From positions 216,945,741 through 217,009,740 of the forward strand of contig CM041465.1 in NCBI GenBank assembly GCA_023213395.1: DNA of 64,000 nucleotides. The letters are read 5' to 3'. Both the position numbers and the translations under genes were made by a program. This stretch comes from Cycas panzhihuaensis (lineage: Eukaryota > Cycadophyta). This document shows, piece by piece, positions 34,216 through 45,134 of this stretch (the stretch's first letter is position 1; each line of letters starts with the position of its first letter). The notes below the pieces were generated by a model, which was not told where the DNA came from, searched no databases, and saw only the letters and a list, made by a program, of their open reading frames with translations.

Positions 34216-34535
34216 GTGCCACCCAGGGTAGAAAAAGAATCACGAAGAGAACGCAGAGAATGCTGGGATAACGATAGACTCCAGACTGGAGTAAGGACGC
34301 TGAGATTTATAATCACACCAAGAAAACAAGTGAAGAGGCGACCACTTGCTAACTCGATTGGAAGAAGGAAATCGAGTAAGGAAGGTGAAAAGCAAACAGA
34401 GGTGGAAACACTTGAAGAGTTTATCAAAGAGAAGATAATTGAAGTTGAAGAGAGCCAAGGGTATGCATTAAAAGAGGATCCTATTGGAATAGAAGCTTAA
34501 GAGAGCAAGAGTGATAAAGAATTTGTTGAAGACTT
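34216..34535 (+). pseudogene. Gypsy G gag N-terminus, split by element C
   Basis: An open frame 34216-34500 encodes a basic, Arg/Glu/Lys-rich start ('MPPRVEKESRRERRECW'), then 'EKQTEVETLEEFIKEKIIEVEESQG'. A stop follows, but similar sequence continues to 34535 ('SDKEFVEDF'), where copia C is inserted, and resumes at 41743-41788 ('LPFQEGKNSS'). Position after LTR and primer binding site makes it the start of G's gag. It is separated from the rest of gag (30950 and below) by the inversion. Confidence 0.55.
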
Positions 34536-35089
34536 TGTGAAAAGAGGCTAGATGGCCTCAACAGTCCCTAGATCTAGAAACTAGCATCACTCTAGTTCTA
34601 GTTGCAAAAATATAAACAAGTATAATAAACTCAAGGCAAAGAGAAAGCAAAGAGACAAAACTTGAATGAAGGAGCAAGAGAAAATGATACCCAATATGTG
34701 GAGTTGGAATTGGTCCAACCTCCCAAGAATGAACAGTTTGATTAGCAAATTGATAGCATAACAATACAGCTCCAACTCTTGTGTGAGACAATGAGGAGAG
34801 GTCTCATTATATAGAGTGAAATGAGAGACCTAAGGCCTTGGATGTTTGACAAGTGTCAAACATCCAAGATACATGCCTTGCACGTTGGACATGTGTCCTT
34901 TTGGGCTCTCACGTGAGCAAAAGTGCATGAGGGTCCATTTGACCCTTTAGTGACAACGTTGTGTCACTAGAAAGAATGTTGGTGTGCACTTTATCACTTA
35001 AGTGATAAGTCACCCCTAAAGTAAAAAGTGCATATATTACATGAAAAATAAAAGTACATTAACTTAATATTTAAACATAAGGTTTAACA
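34536..35089 (-). repeat. Element C 3' LTR (554 bp)
   Basis: On the - strand it begins TGTTAAACC and ends CTTTTCACA. A TATA-like TATATAA lies at 34807-34813. U3 contains a perfect 18-bp palindrome (34991-35008) and a 15-bp inverted repeat with a 2-bp centre (34837-34868). Confidence 0.92.
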
Positions 35090-36684
35090 CCCCCCCTTAC
35101 TGTTTACAATGTTAAGTCGGACACCAAGACCATCTCTGAATTTTACAAACTTGTCTCTACCAAGAGGCTTGGTAAAGATGTCTACCGCTCCTCTCGTAGG
35201 TCTCAGATCGAGGTTGATCTCACCATTCGAACATGTTCTCGATGAAGTGATGGTGAACCTCAATGTGTTTTGTCCGCGCATGAAAGACTGGATTCTTAGC
35301 TAACTTGAGCACACTTTGATTGTCACAATGTATCCTAGTGGGGTGACCCTGCTCAAGTCCAAGTTCCCCAAGAACTGGTCAGAGCGGATAGCCTCACAAG
35401 TCACGATCGCAGCCTTTGTACTCTGCCGGTGGAGGACAAGGTAACATTGGGTTGCTTCTTGCAACTCCACGAAACAATCGCTAAACCAAGGGAAAACAAC
35501 ATCCCGAGGTTGATCTCCTGCTATCTTGGCAACCTGCCCAATCAGAATCTGAGAACCCTTCCAGAGTGAAGTTCTCATTATGTGCATACTCAAGGCCATC
35601 TTTGTAATGTGCCTTTGATGTACTTAAGTATGTGTTTGGTCATTCCATGTATCCGATTGGGTTGAGACATGTAACGTGAGCAAATCCCAACAAAGAAATG
35701 AAATATCCTACGAAAGTGTTGGTGAGATAAATGAGACTCCCAATCAACTGTCGGTAAAGTGTGGGATCTGCCAGTGCAGCTTCCTCATTGAGAGTAAGCT
35801 TAGATCCATTCTCCATAGGTGTAGGCGTTGTTTTACAGTCGTGCATCCTGAACCCAATGTCCCAAGAATATTTCGCTTGGGAGATGAAGATATAGCCTGG
35901 CTGTTGCCATATCTCAAAGCCTAAAAAATAATGGAGAAGTCCAAGATCTGTCATCTCAAAACTTCTCTTCAAATCATCTTGGAGAATATGAATCATCTTA
36001 GTGTCACTACCAGTGATCACTAAGTCATCTACATACAAGGCAACAAAAATCACAAGGTTTTTTCCATTTTTTATCTGATTAGGATCCAAGTAGATCGATA
36101 AAACCCATGTCTCAAGAAGTAGTCATCGATCTTCGAGTACCATGCCCTTGGAGCTTGCTTCAAGCCATATAACGCCTCTTTTAGGCGATATGCAAGATGC
36201 TCCTTGCCTTGTACTTTGTATCCGGGAGGTTGCTCCAAATACACCTCCTCCTGAAGATCGCCATTAAGAAAGGCGCTCTTCACGTCCATCTGATAAACAG
36301 GCCATTTGCATTGAGCAGCTAAGGCCAAAAGGAGTCTGATGGTGTTCATATTCGCCACTGGTGCAAAAGTTTCTTCATAGTCTATGCCTTCTTTTTGTTT
36401 AAAACCTTTTGCGACAAGGCGTGCTTTCTGCCTTTTAAGTGAACCATCAGAATGGAATTTGGTCTTGTAGACCCATTTGCAATGATTACTGTTGTATTTA
36501 GGCAATTCAACCAAATTCCAAGTACCATTCTTTTCAATAGAATGGATTTCTTCATCCATGGCAGCATTCCAATTTTCATTTTTAGAAGCCTCCTCAAAAG
36601 TGGAAGGCTCATCAACACAAAGCACTTCAGCCATAAGTGCATGATTGGTTTGCTGCCGATATTTAGACGGACGTTTTCCTTCAA
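35084..36684 (-). pseudogene. Element C reverse transcriptase and RNase H
   Basis: The frame from 36634 carries RT: '[21 protein letters not shown]', '[21 protein letters not shown]', '[24 protein letters not shown]' and 'LKQAPRAWY'. After a shift near 36080 it resumes with the catalytic box 'VALYVDDLVITG' (YVDD intact) and 'DLGLLHYFLGFEI'. RNase H follows in broken frames: 'SDSDWAGCQDSRRSTSG' (about 35540), 'HCDNQSVLKLAKNPVFHART' (about 35320) and 'VDIFTKPLGRDKFVKF' (35190). Catalytic residues are kept, but at least three frameshifts or stops block translation. Confidence 0.88.
35090..35100 (-). promoter_or_regulatory. Polypurine tract of element C
   Basis: On the - strand gtaaggggggg directly precedes the TGTTAAACC start of the 3' LTR. 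Confidence 0.8.
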
Positions 36685-36697
36685 TGATGTGACCGTC

Positions 36698-37770
36698 CTA
36701 AACTGTTTGTGTGTACCATTTGGGTAACTTTTGAATTGAAGCTACTTGAACCTCAAGATCTTCTGGTGTAAGTGGTTGGTCAACAGAAGATGTGCTTGGA
36801 TCAAGTGGAGCAAATTCAGTTGAAGTAGACGGTCCACATGGTGTAGATGATGAACATGGTGTAGAGGATTGAGAGGGAAGGAAGGCCTCAACAATCTTCT
36901 TACCTTTGTCAATGGGAGGTTGCATGGATGTTGTTTGCATCTCCTGGTGATCTTCTTCAGCAAAGATGACATCTCTTGAGAGATGCATTTTCTTCCCTAT
37001 AGGATCATACAACTTGTAGACTTTGCTGTGAATGGCATAACCTACAAAGATGCATTTTAGACTATGCTTGTCTAATTTCTTCCTTTGCTAATCGGGAATG
37101 TGCATATAAGCAGTGCACCCAAAAGTCCTTAAATGGTCGATGAGGCTTTTGCCGCACCATGCCTCCTCGGGTGTCATGTTGGTGGCTACGTAGTAGGACT
37201 GCGATTAGCCACATAAGGCATGTGTGAAATGCTTCACTTGATGGCTCGAGTGAGTCCTTGTGCATGCATCATAGCTTTGTCTTTATTGGCCAAAGTTCTG
37301 CTCATCCGCTCGAGACTCCATTTTGTTGAGGAGTGTGAGGTATCGTCGGTTGTCTCCAATGCCGTTATCCTTGCGATTGGGTGAATTCATTTGATGTAAA
37401 TTCACCTCCATTGTCATCTGAATATTTTGATTGAATGGCCAGACTCATTTTCCACTTCAAGTTTGAATTCTTTGAACTTGGAAAATGCTTCAAATTTGTG
37501 TTTGATGAAATAAACCCAAACTTTGTGAGAAAAATCATCAATGAAGGAGATGTAATACAAAGCTCCTCCAAAAGATGATGTCAACATAGGTCCACACAAA
37601 TCCGAATGTACTAGCTGCAGAGGATGTGATGCACGCCACGCTTTGCCTTTAGGGAAAGGCAAGCGATGCTGAGTTCCCATAATGCACGCTTCCATAAAGA
37701 CATTTCGTTCCATAAATCTTAGGAAGCCCATGTACCATGTTCTTGTTGATCATCTACCTCAAATTGTCTA
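36698..37770 (-). pseudogene. Element C integrase and linker
   Basis: 'LWHQRLGHLSLDNLR' at about 37760 gives the zinc-binding histidines; the paired cysteines ('FMEACIMGTQHRLPFPKGK') have one residue lost. The core shows 'QLVHSDLCGPM' and 'YYISFIDDFSHKVWVYF' (first Asp) and, in another frame, 'SDDNGGEFTSNEF' (second Asp region, about 37400). The tail has 'KCIFVGYAIHSKVYKLYDP' (about 37050), then an acidic, Ser/Pro-rich linker 37012-36698. Frameshifts near 37420 and 37360 divide it. Confidence 0.82.
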
Positions 37771-38300
37771 AGCTCAAATGGCCTAGACGTTGATGCCAAA
37801 GTTGCATCTTGGACAAATAAGGAGTGACAATGGAACCAGAGTAAGCAAAATCAAGTGTTATATTATTTGCATCCATCTTGTAGAGGCCTTGATCCTCATA
37901 GCCAACAACTACTACTTGGTCTTCTTTGTCACTAATTATACGTTTCCCGTTTTGGAACAATACACTCATCTGTTGCTTGTCCAACTGGCTAACAGATAGT
38001 AATTTTTTGTCCATTGAACGTATTAAATAGGCATTGCCATCGGGAAATGTGGAGGAAGGATTTGATGAGGAAAAAAATGGAGTGATTGTGCCTACTCCAG
38101 AAATTTTGGTAGATTGATTATTCCCAAAGGTCACTGATTGACCTTTGCCTTCCTTGATGTTGGTGAGGAGCTCTTCACTTCCAGTCATGTGTTGTGAAGC
38201 TCGAATCAATAATCCAAGTTTCATCAACCTTGGATGTCTGATATGCACAAAACAGTTTGTCTTCATCTGCAAACTAATTAGAGTGGCGTCGATTGCCACC
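37754..38300 (-). pseudogene. Element C protease, active site frameshifted
   Basis: The frame 38548-37754 contains the part after the active site: 'ASQHMTGSEELLTNI', 'VTFGNNQSTKISGVGTI' and 'KKLLSVSQLDKQQM', all typical of copia proteases. Directly before it, at about 38200-38205, a loss of two bases turns the expected D-S-G-A into a shifted reading, so the catalytic Asp-Ser-Gly is not joined to the rest. The enzyme cannot be made from this copy. Confidence 0.8.
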
Positions 38301-39251
38301 TCTCTCAAGCCCCTTCCTCTTTGACCTCCTCGATAGGCACCTCGATTTGGTCGAGGGGTTGCCTTCTTCTTTGTTGTTCTTGCGGAAACCGCTGTCGGCT
38401 GCGCTGACGTGCCGCCGTTGTTGTTACCGCTATGGTCGCCATCGTTATTGGCATAGATCTGCTTGCTTTTCCGACACTCAAAAAGCGATGTGGCGGGTTT
38501 GCCACAATAATGACATACAACATTGGTCCTTGAAGACCCAATGTTCATGTTCCCAAACTGCTTTGAAAGTGCAGGTTTGGGTTGCTGTTTGGCCTTTGAA
38601 TTGGCCGTGAATGCACCTATGTAGATGGTCCCTCCTCATTATCCTTAGTGTAGATTTGTTCTTCTTGAAGTAGCGTACTTTCAAATTCTTTGAATGTCAT
38701 AGTTTTGAGGAACCATCTCTTGTAGTAGATGAAATAAAGCCATTGTAGTCTTTCGGTAAGGCTTTGGTGATGGATGTGATCAATTCATCCCTCATTCTTT
38801 GGACTTCCAAGTGTATTCGGTTCATTACATACCTCCTTGATGGAGGAAAAAAAGCGACATGGGCTTGATAAACTTAATAGAATACAATTTTGCTTTAACC
38901 ATTAAAATGCAAGCTTGATCTCGCCTTTCATACAATGAGGACAAGGTGTCCCAAGCTTCCTTAGAAGTGTTAGCACCAAAGAATATTCTGATCTACATTT
39001 ACATCAACAATCATGTGAAGGTATGCCAAAGCAATTTCATCTTTGGCTTCCCAAGCAGCAAGCAAAGCATCATCAGGTTGCACAGTAATATTCCCATTGG
39101 TAACAGGTGCAGGTCGAGGTAATCTCCCAGAAACATAACTCCAAAATTCGTTCATGATTAGCAAGTTCTGAGTGAGTCTCTTCCATTCTTGATAATTATC
39201 TTGTCCTGTTAACCGAATAGTGTATGCATTTAGCATGTTTATGGCAGCCAT
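38301..39251 (-). pseudogene. Element C gag
   Basis: The ATG at 39251 starts 'MAAINMLNAYTIRLTG' and 'DNYQEWKRLTQNLLI', a typical copia gag opening. The open frame runs to 38970, then shifts repeatedly through 'LYERRDQACILMVKAKLYSIKF' to about 38560. The zinc knuckle at 38530-38480 reads C-H-Y-C-G-K-P-A-T-S-L-F-E-C: first and last cysteines are kept, but the histidine is gone. A one-base loss and a one-base gain around it explain this. Confidence 0.8.
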
Positions 39252-41161
39252 GTTTTGGGTTTATAAACACTTGAAGCTAGCAGATAACTTGGAAACTCAA
39301 AGCTTTCGTTGCTTAAGTTCCACCTTCTAACAAAACCAACAGTCCTGATCTTACTAGAAGATCCAACAACTGAATGGAATGATGAGGGGTGGAGGACTAG
39401 GCTATGGAGTTGGTCCAACTTGATCTTATAGAGAAGATCCAAATGTTGGCCAAGTTAAATCTAGGACAAGGCAGGTAGGGTTGATCTGCATGGACGTACT
39501 ATGCTTTCCCTAGGATTCACAGCCCCAATAACACCCTTTTCGAACCTCCTTTCCCTCAAGCAACCTTAATTGTCGTGCACTGATCGTACGGTCGGTTGAT
39601 CCCCTAGGGAATGCACCAAGCTTAAGGTTAATTTAGAGGCAAGGTTTGAACCTTTTTCGAGCCTCTCCAACAGATTTTAAGTCACTTTTTAGCAGATTTT
39701 AAAGTGAACTTAGGTTTCTTTTTGCTTGGAAAATGTACTTATGAAAATGCTTTGATTAAGCTTTACAAAAAAGTGGCTTCAAGAGGAAGCAATGTAAGTA
39801 CATGTATATGAACACTTGTAGTGTTTTTTACAATGAGCACTTTAATGAAAATGTAGTGCTATGTTGATCCAAGTAAGAAACCAAATGCTTGATTACAATA
39901 AGTTTTGCAAGGTACTTTTTGAAAAAAAGCTTAAGTACTGAAAGAAGTAATGCAAAACTTGTGATGAAGATACAAGTGGGTTCCTTTTAATGTTGAACAA
40001 ATGAGGGTAAGAGAGCCACTTGCATGAAAAATGACATCAAGCACCAAGTGTTGGGACTTTAAATTAGTTCCAACGATAAAAAAAGTGATTTTTATTAAGT
40101 ATTTGAGCCCTCTTTGAGACTAAGGGCAATAGGTCACCATGCAAGGTGCCTTAAAAGTGTTTTAAAATTTAGTGATGAGTATCATTTTTGATTAAAAACA
40201 CTTAAAATCACTTAATTAACACTTGTTCAAACAATAACTAAGTGTTAAAACTTTTAAGAGCCAAAACATAGGCTGAAATTTGAAAATTTTTTGCAATTTG
40301 CACACTAAGGATTGAGTGTGGGGCCCACAATTGTCTTGGGTTGAGGGTCAGGGCCCACAATGGCAGTGAGGAGGAGGACAAGTAATTTACCGGATGTTGG
40401 GCAGTGAGGCAATGGGCACAGTACCTGAGAAGGAGGACAAGCGGTGAGGACAATGGACAATGAGGACAATGGATGAAACAGGCAGTGAGGACAGCTGGAC
40501 AGAACAGCTGGACAGTGAGGACAGCTTGACAGTGAGGACTGCTGGACAGTGAGGACAGCTGGACAGTGAGGACTGCTGACTAGGATCGAGTGTGGGGCCA
40601 CAATGGGCTTTGTCTTCTTTGTCTTGAGGGCCCTGGGGCCCAAAGGACAAATTGGCCGAGAACAGAGGACTGGGGCCCTGAAAGGATCATGGGCCGGACT
40701 TGAAAGATAGCTAGAAAAACAGCTAGAATGATTGCTGGAAAAACAGCTGGAATGTGGGGCCCACAATTGAAAAAAGCAGCCTTGGTGAGTTCAAACCCGC
40801 AGCGCTTTTCCATAGTTTCAAAGATTTTCCACTGTAGAAGGTGAGTTAGTACAGCAGAAATCTAGATCTTAGCAGCCAAATCCACAGTTGTGATGAAAAA
40901 AAACTTTGACACTTCTTCTATTTTAATTTTGACAAATCTGGGTTGAAAAGAAAGTTAGTGGAATAATAGTTTCCAAAAAGAAATCACTGAACATAACCCA
41001 GCTCTAGCCTTTAAAAAAAAAGGCTCCAAAATGCTTGAACTTGCAAAAAAAACCTTCAAACAAACCTTGGATCGCCTTCGGAGTGCGAAGGTCGTCACCA
41101 AGGGTTTGTTGCTTTCTTCAAAGAACTCCTTGAGCAGCTGCAAAGCGAGCAGGAAACTAGT
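39252..41161 (-). other. Element C leader, with 17-bp tandem repeat
   Basis: 1.9 kb between primer binding site and gag, no gene. Four 17-bp units (gacagtgaggac[a/t]gct[g/t]) stand in perfect register at 40511-40578, with degenerate ones back to about 40420. Open - strand frames in 40305-40766 follow from this repeat (Ser/Cys/Pro/His pattern) and have no similarity. Confidence 0.65.
40511..40578. repeat. 17-bp tandem repeat, 4 units
   Basis: Units alternate between gacagtgaggacagct and gacagtgaggactgct, giving a 34-bp higher-order period. Confidence 0.85.
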
Positions 41162-41181
41162 CTCCTCTTGCTCTGATACCA
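41162..41181 (-). promoter_or_regulatory. Primer binding site of element C
   Basis: On the - strand TGGTATCAGAGCAAGAGG lies two bases after the 5' LTR, an exact match to the usual tRNA-iMet type site of plant copia elements. Confidence 0.9.
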
Positions 41182-41183
41182 AA

Positions 41184-41737
41184 TGTGAAAAGAGGCTAGA
41201 TGGCCTCAACAGTCCCTAGATCTAGAAACTAGCATCACTCTAGTTCTAGTTGCAGAAATATAAACAAGTATAATAAACTCAAGGCAAAGAGAAAGCAAAG
41301 AGACAAAACTTGAATGAAGGAGCAAGAGAAAATGATACCCAATATGTGGAGTTGGAATTGGTCCAACCTTCCAAGAATGAACAGTTTGATTAGCAAACTG
41401 ATAGCATAACAATCTGACTACAACTCTTGTGTGAGACAATGAGGAGAGGTCTCATTATATAGAGTGAAATGAGAGACCTAAGGCCTTGGATGTTTGACAA
41501 GTGTCAAACATCCAAGATACATGCCTTGCATGTTGGACATGTGTCCTTTTGGGCTCTCATGTGAGCAAAAGTGCATGAGAGTCCATTTGACCCTTTAGTG
41601 ACAACGTTGTGTCACTAGAAAGAATGTGGGTGTGCACTTTATCACTTAAGTGATAAGTCACCCCTAAAGTAAAAAGTGCATATATTACATGAAAAATAAA
41701 AGTACATTAACTTAACATTTAAACATAAGGTTTAACA
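41184..41737 (-). repeat. Element C 5' LTR (554 bp)
   Basis: Partner of 34536-35089 with the same length. It holds the same TATA-like site (41455-41461), 15-bp inverted repeat (41485-41516) and 18-bp palindrome (41639-41656). A block of seven bases (about 41414-41420) differs from the partner at five positions. Confidence 0.92.
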
Positions 41738-41742
41738 GACTT

Positions 41743-41790
41743 ACCATTCCAAGAAGGTAAGAATAGTTCAATTGAATTAAAATACAAGAA
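41743..41790 (+). other. Gypsy G gag piece and right inversion breakpoint
   Basis: 48 bp continue the gypsy gag frame interrupted by element C. At about 41788 the sequence changes to copia H (aagaagggcggccataag). The break falls inside the zinc knuckle of H, whose CX2C half is missing here. Confidence 0.55.
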
Positions 41791-43260
41791 GGGCGGCCAT
41801 AAGCAAAAGAGTTGTTGGTTCAAGAGGGGAGACCAATGGAAAGCATACCAAGATGATAAAGGAAAGGGTGTTGTCGCTCATTGTATTGAAGTCTCGATTT
41901 TGCCTACTATATCAACAGAACAAAGTGCTCTTGGATCCTTAACTCTGGTGCGTAGAGAATTTTATTTCATGGGACTTAAATTCCAGTGATGTATAGATCA
42001 TTCTTGGGGATGCAAGAGTTATTCTTGTTAAAGGTGTTGGGAGAGTTTTCGTTGCAGGTGGTCACTTTGATAAGGTGTACTATGCACCTGAGATGTACAA
42101 ATATCTTCTATCAACACGAGAAATTTGCAAATAAGGTATGAAGATTGAGCTTTATTAAGATAGATGCTTGATTAAGGATCCAAATAAAACCTTTTTGTTA
42201 TCGCTACCAGAAAAATGAAGGCTGATTTTTGGGTATTTGAGAAGTTTTAGAAACATAATAAATCATATGGCTTTATTATTGGCGCGGATGATACGAGTAA
42301 GGTATGGAATGAATGGTTGGGACATCTCAATTTTAAAAGCAAAGCATGTCACTGATGAACGAATTGAATATGATGGATGCTTTGCCAAAAGTTTCATGTT
42401 TAGTTGGTATTTGTGAAGGGTGTATGTATGGGAAGCACCACAAATATCCTTTTGCTCAGGATCATACTTGGAGAGCCAAGGAGAAGTTGGAGCTTGTCTG
42501 TTCAGATTTGATGGGGTTGTTATCAAATCTTTTGACTTCGGGAGCTCTATATACATTGGTGTTTGTAGATGATTACACCGAGAAAGCCTAGGTGTACTTT
42601 TGGAAGAGTAAGTATGAAGTGTTCGATTACTTTCGAGAATGGAAAGCTCGAGTCGAAATTGAAAGTGATAAGAAAATAAAAATTTTGAGGAGTGATAATG
42701 GCAAGGAATATGAAAATAATGCCTTTAATCGGTTATGTCTGAATCATGGTAGAAGGTGGAAATTCACAATCTCCTATACCCCACAATAGAATGGTGTTGC
42801 TAAGAGGAAGAATCATACCGTGATGGAGATGGCAAATTGTATGGTGCGTGCACAAAACTTGCCACCAATGTTTTGGATAGAAGCTGTTGGAACTACTATG
42901 TATATTTTAAACAGGATATTGACTTTAGTAGTTTGTGGCACCCTTGAAGAGAAATGGACTGGTTAGAAGCTTGCCATTAACCCTTTAAAAGTTTTTGGGT
43001 GCATAGCATATGCACACATCTTAGACGAAAAATGAAAGAAGTTGGATCACAAGAGTAAGAAGTGTATCTTTGTGGTGTATAATGATATGAGTAAAGCTTA
43101 TAGACTATGGGATCTAGAGGGGAAGAAACTTCTTGTTAGTCAGGATATAGAATTTGTTGAGTTGTTGACGTATCATGTTCATCAAGCATCGTTTGGAGAA
43201 GCCTTTTATTCGCTTTTACTACCATTTTTATTAGGGTCAATTCTGTAGGAGTCTGATTCT
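41790..43260 (+). pseudogene. Copia H protease and integrase
   Basis: The protease motif at about 41935-41955 reads W-I-L-N-S-G-A, the catalytic Asp changed to Asn. Integrase shows its zinc-binding cysteines in 'ICEGCMYGKHHKYPF' (42410), the first Asp in 'LELVCSDLMGLL', 'LVFVDDYTEKA' with TAG (42589-42591) for the next Trp, the second Asp in 'ILRSDNGKEYENNAF' (42680-42725) and 'SYTPQ' followed by TAG (42787-42789). The tail includes 'VFGCIAYAHI' and 'KKCIFVVYNDMSKAYRLWD'. Apart from stops the frame is well kept, so few indels have occurred. Confidence 0.85.
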
Positions 43261-43482
43261 GGGAACGTGAACCTGATTCAACTAGCTGAGGAGCTTGTTG
43301 TATAAAGGGAAGATGGATTGAGTAATATAGATAATGAAGAGCCATCGCAAGAAGAAGTATGTGAGACACCGAGTGCCGCAAGGCCAGTATGGGTAAGAAA
43401 GACTATTAAGGAGTTAGGTGTGACATTGCAAGATCTAATAGAAGGATGAAAAACAAGGAGTGAGCATGCCAATCAAGCTCTA

Positions 43483-45130
43483 ATGGTTAACACCATAGAT
43501 TTTCATGATCCCAATTCTTATGTTGAGGCTAAGGAGAATCCAAAGTGGAGAGTTGAAATGGAGGAAGAGCATAATTCTCTAATTAAGAATGAGACATGGG
43601 ATTTAGTCCCATTACCTCCAAAGAAGAATCTCGTTGGATGCAAGTGGGTATATAAGACAAAGTTCCACTCTAATATCAAGGTGGAAAAATACAAAGCTCG
43701 ACTTGTTGCACAGGGATTCAAATAGAAGGAAGGGAGTGATTATGATGAGACATTTGCACCAGTCTCGAAGATGACAATGGTTCAATTGATCCTTTCACTT
43801 GTAGCCATATACAAATAGAAGTTATGTCAAATGGATGTAAAGTTCACATTTCTTAATGGAGACTTAAAGGAGGAAATTTATATGGTACAACCTTGTGGGT
43901 TCATTAAGGAAGGTCAAGAAGAGTTTGTGTGTCAATTCAAGAAATCTCTCTATGGTCTAAAGCAAGCACCAAGAGCATGGTATGCAAAGATTGATATTAA
44001 GTTGAAGGAAAAAGGATTTGTTACTACATATCTAGAGCCTAATTTGTATATCAAGAGGACTGCAAAGTTGATTGTGGTGATTATGCTATATATTGATGAT
44101 TTCATCTTAACATGCGATTCCCATAAGTCAATTGCGGATGTTAAACCTAACTTGTAGAAGACCTTTGAAATGATAGATTTAGGTATGTTGAATTATTTCT
44201 TGGGCATCAAAGTATGACAAATGGAGGATTGATTGATGGTGTCACAAATAAGGTACACGAGGAACTTGCTTGCAAAGTTCAAGATGGAGGACTATAAGTC
44301 TATTTCCACACCATGTGCTAAGGGCACAAAACTCATGAAAGATATGGAGAATCTTGTTGTAGATGCCACATTGTATAGATAGTTGGTAGGGAGTCTTATC
44401 TATTTGATTCATACTAGATTAGATATTGTTTATGCTATTGGATTAGTCTCTCGTTATATGCAAAATCTATACGAGCCACATTGAGTTGTAACAAAGAGGA
44501 TTCTGATATATTTAAAGGGAAATTTTAATCTTGGTATGGAGTACCTTTGTGGTGGAGAGGTGAAGTTGTATGGCTACACTGGCGCTACTTGGGGAGGAGT
44601 CTTTGATGATAAAAAAACCATTGCTAGATATGTCTTTAGCATTAGCAATGGATTTATATCATGGTAGTCAAAGAAACAATAGGCAATTGCACTAATAGAC
44701 GCACTAACTCCTATAGAGGCAGAGTAGTAGGGACTCATTGTTGGTGTGAGAGAAGTCGTATGGTTGCAAGGACTTTTGGATATTCTTGGTATACCTTGTA
44801 GTGCCCCAATTATTTTAGTCGATAACCAGAGCACTATTCGGTTGTCAAAGAATTGATAATTCCACGTGCACATGAATCACATTGAAATTTAGCATCACTA
44901 CATTTGTGAATAGATCAAAGCAGGAAAGTTGTAGGTCCATTATTGTTCAAGTGAAAAGCAATTTCTGGACGTGTTCACCGAAGCACTTACTAAAGATCAA
45001 TTTACTAAGATTTGTACTAGATTGGGATTCAAAGAAGTTATCCTTGAGGGGGGATGTATTAGCAAGGATACTTCCAACCTTTGTTGGTGATTTCAGATTG
45101 CAAATCAAATCCCCACATTTACATTAAGGG
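43483..45130 (+). pseudogene. Copia H reverse transcriptase and RNase H
   Basis: RT: 'NPKWRVEMEEEHNSLIKNETW', '[17 protein letters not shown]', 'KYKARLVAQGFK' with TAG at 43723, 'MDVKFTFLNGDLKEEIYMVQP', '[15 protein letters not shown]' and the catalytic box 'MLYIDDFILTC' (YIDD intact, about 44088). RNase H: 'GATWGGVFDDKKTIARY' (first Asp apparently lost), 'EVVWLQGLLDILGIP', 'VDNQSTIRLSKN' and, at the end, 'DVFTEALTKDQF'. At least eight in-frame stops, nearly all TAG. Confidence 0.88.
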
Positions 45131-45134
45131 GGGA

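Larger units (their letters stand above)
34536..41737 (-). mobile_element. Ty1/copia element C, complete with LTRs
   Basis: Two 554-bp LTRs in the same orientation bound it. It is flanked by the 5-bp target duplication gactt (34531-34535 and 41738-41742). On the - strand it has a primer binding site, leader, gag, protease, integrase, RT, RNase H and polypurine tract, which is the full copia order. LTRs differ at about ten scattered sites, mostly transitions, plus one dense block, so the insertion is fairly recent. Frameshifts in gag, protease and integrase mean it is not autonomous. Confidence 0.92.
41790..45134 (+). mobile_element. Copia H, 3' two-thirds
   Basis: Zinc-knuckle remainder, protease, integrase, RT, RNase H and a polypurine tract (ttaaggggggatg up to 45134), followed by the 3' LTR. 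It is the same family, and most simply the same element, as the inverted piece at 30955-33479. Stops are mostly TAG at glutamine or tryptophan positions. Confidence 0.85.

Noticed and set aside
34837-34868. 15-bp inverted repeat as a microRNA hairpin
   Set aside because: The stem is too short and the loop is 2 bp, so it does not fit a plant microRNA precursor; kept only as a U3 palindrome.
40305-40766. Open - strand frame of 153 aa with Ser/Cys/Pro/His repeats
   Set aside because: It derives from the 17-bp tandem repeat in the leader of element C, has no start context or similarity, and 17-bp periodicity does not preserve one frame.
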